A stretch of DNA of 64,000 nt, taken from assembly GCF_020564625.1 (NCBI RefSeq), contig NZ_JAJBZT010000003.1, positions 356,326-420,325 of the forward strand. The letters run 5' to 3'. Shown here one piece after another: positions 63,904 through 64,000 of the stretch. Both the position numbers and the translations under genes were made by a program. Source of the DNA: Leeia speluncae (GTDB lineage Bacteria; Pseudomonadota; Gammaproteobacteria; Burkholderiales; Leeiaceae). Position 1 is the first letter of the stretch, and every line of letters starts with the position of its first letter. The notes below the pieces were generated by a model. It was not told the origin of the DNA. It was given only the letters and a program-made list of their open reading frames with translations, and did not search any database.

Positions 63904-64000
63904 ATAACAAGCAAATCCAACGCAAAATATGGACTTTCGGTTAGTGAATACGCTAAGAAGTCGCTAGCTCAAAGGATCATCAAGGTATAAAGCAGAATGT
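63904..64000. other. right-hand window edge, no gene seen
   Basis: The last 97 bases after the NlpC/P60 stop hold no supported frame, repeat or hairpin with a T-run. A gene could begin beyond the window. Confidence 0.5.

Noticed and set aside
1..64000. prophage, insertion sequence, CRISPR array, DNA uptake sequence repeats, rRNA or tRNA
   Set aside because: No transposase, integrase, phage structural gene, regularly spaced repeat, frequent uptake motif (such as GCCGTCTGAA), or tRNA-like fold was found on reading both strands.

Overview
The window is an ordinary-looking chromosomal segment of a Gram-negative bacterium: lptD, surA, lnt, tonB, an AmgK/MurU pair and several outer-membrane or periplasmic proteins are present. 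Gene order and family types point to the Betaproteobacteria, most likely Neisseriales (inference). The supporting points are a ResB/CcsA cytochrome c maturation pair next to a diheme cytochrome c4 and engB, a yqgE-ruvX-pyrB run, a DksA with a single zinc-finger cysteine, and DUF2889 and DUF3025 proteins. By eye the GC content is in the mid-40s percent and fairly even. I see no prophage, insertion sequence, CRISPR array, rRNA or tRNA.

Layout. 0-7.7 kb: lnt-corC on the minus strand, then plus-strand methyltransferase, rhodanese and HD-hydrolase genes, a MocR regulator divergent from a monooxygenase-like/GNAT pair, and a DUF2889 gene. 7.7-16 kb: a minus-strand series of DUF3025, tpx, gcvH, an MJ0042 zinc-ribbon protein, prmA, a Cys/Met PLP lyase, uppP, pyrB, ruvX and yqgE. 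16-25 kb: photolyase, then tonB-RNB nuclease, yqiA, an HPt/HD-GYP protein, a glutaredoxin-like secreted protein and prlC. 25-31.4 kb: gamma-carbonic anhydrase, engB, cytochrome c4, resB-ccsA and dksA. 31.4-40.8 kb: the envelope cluster lptD-surA-pdxA-rsmA-ruvA, divergent from amgK-murU-ruvC, then a flavodoxin-like and an EVE protein. 41-45 kb: pssA, a CDF metal transporter, LysE, GNAT and an unknown gene. 45-53.3 kb: a minus-strand run priA, CHASE2 histidine kinase, response regulator, LysM/FecR protein, dacB. 53.7-64 kb: hemE, a TPR/beta-barrel plus FecR pair, rsuA-arsC, slyX, a flavoprotein, metH and an NlpC/P60 lipoprotein.

How the genes work together. Much of the window serves the cell envelope: lipoprotein acylation (lnt), lipid carrier recycling (uppP), LPS export (lptD with surA), peptidoglycan recycling (amgK-murU), peptidoglycan trimming (dacB, NlpC/P60) and phospholipid synthesis (pssA). 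The least conventional parts are two loci flanking hemE. One is a CHASE2 kinase/OmpR-type regulator/LysM-FecR set placed between priA and dacB. The other is a secreted TPR-beta-barrel protein paired with a second soluble FecR protein. The priA upstream region also carries a tight cluster of DnaA-box-like sequences. A perfect 56-bp palindrome separates dksA from ruvA.

Start codons were moved downstream from the longest frame wherever a Shine-Dalgarno sequence or the family's usual N-terminus supported it; this is stated per gene. All functions are assigned from recognisable motifs and gene context, without a database search.
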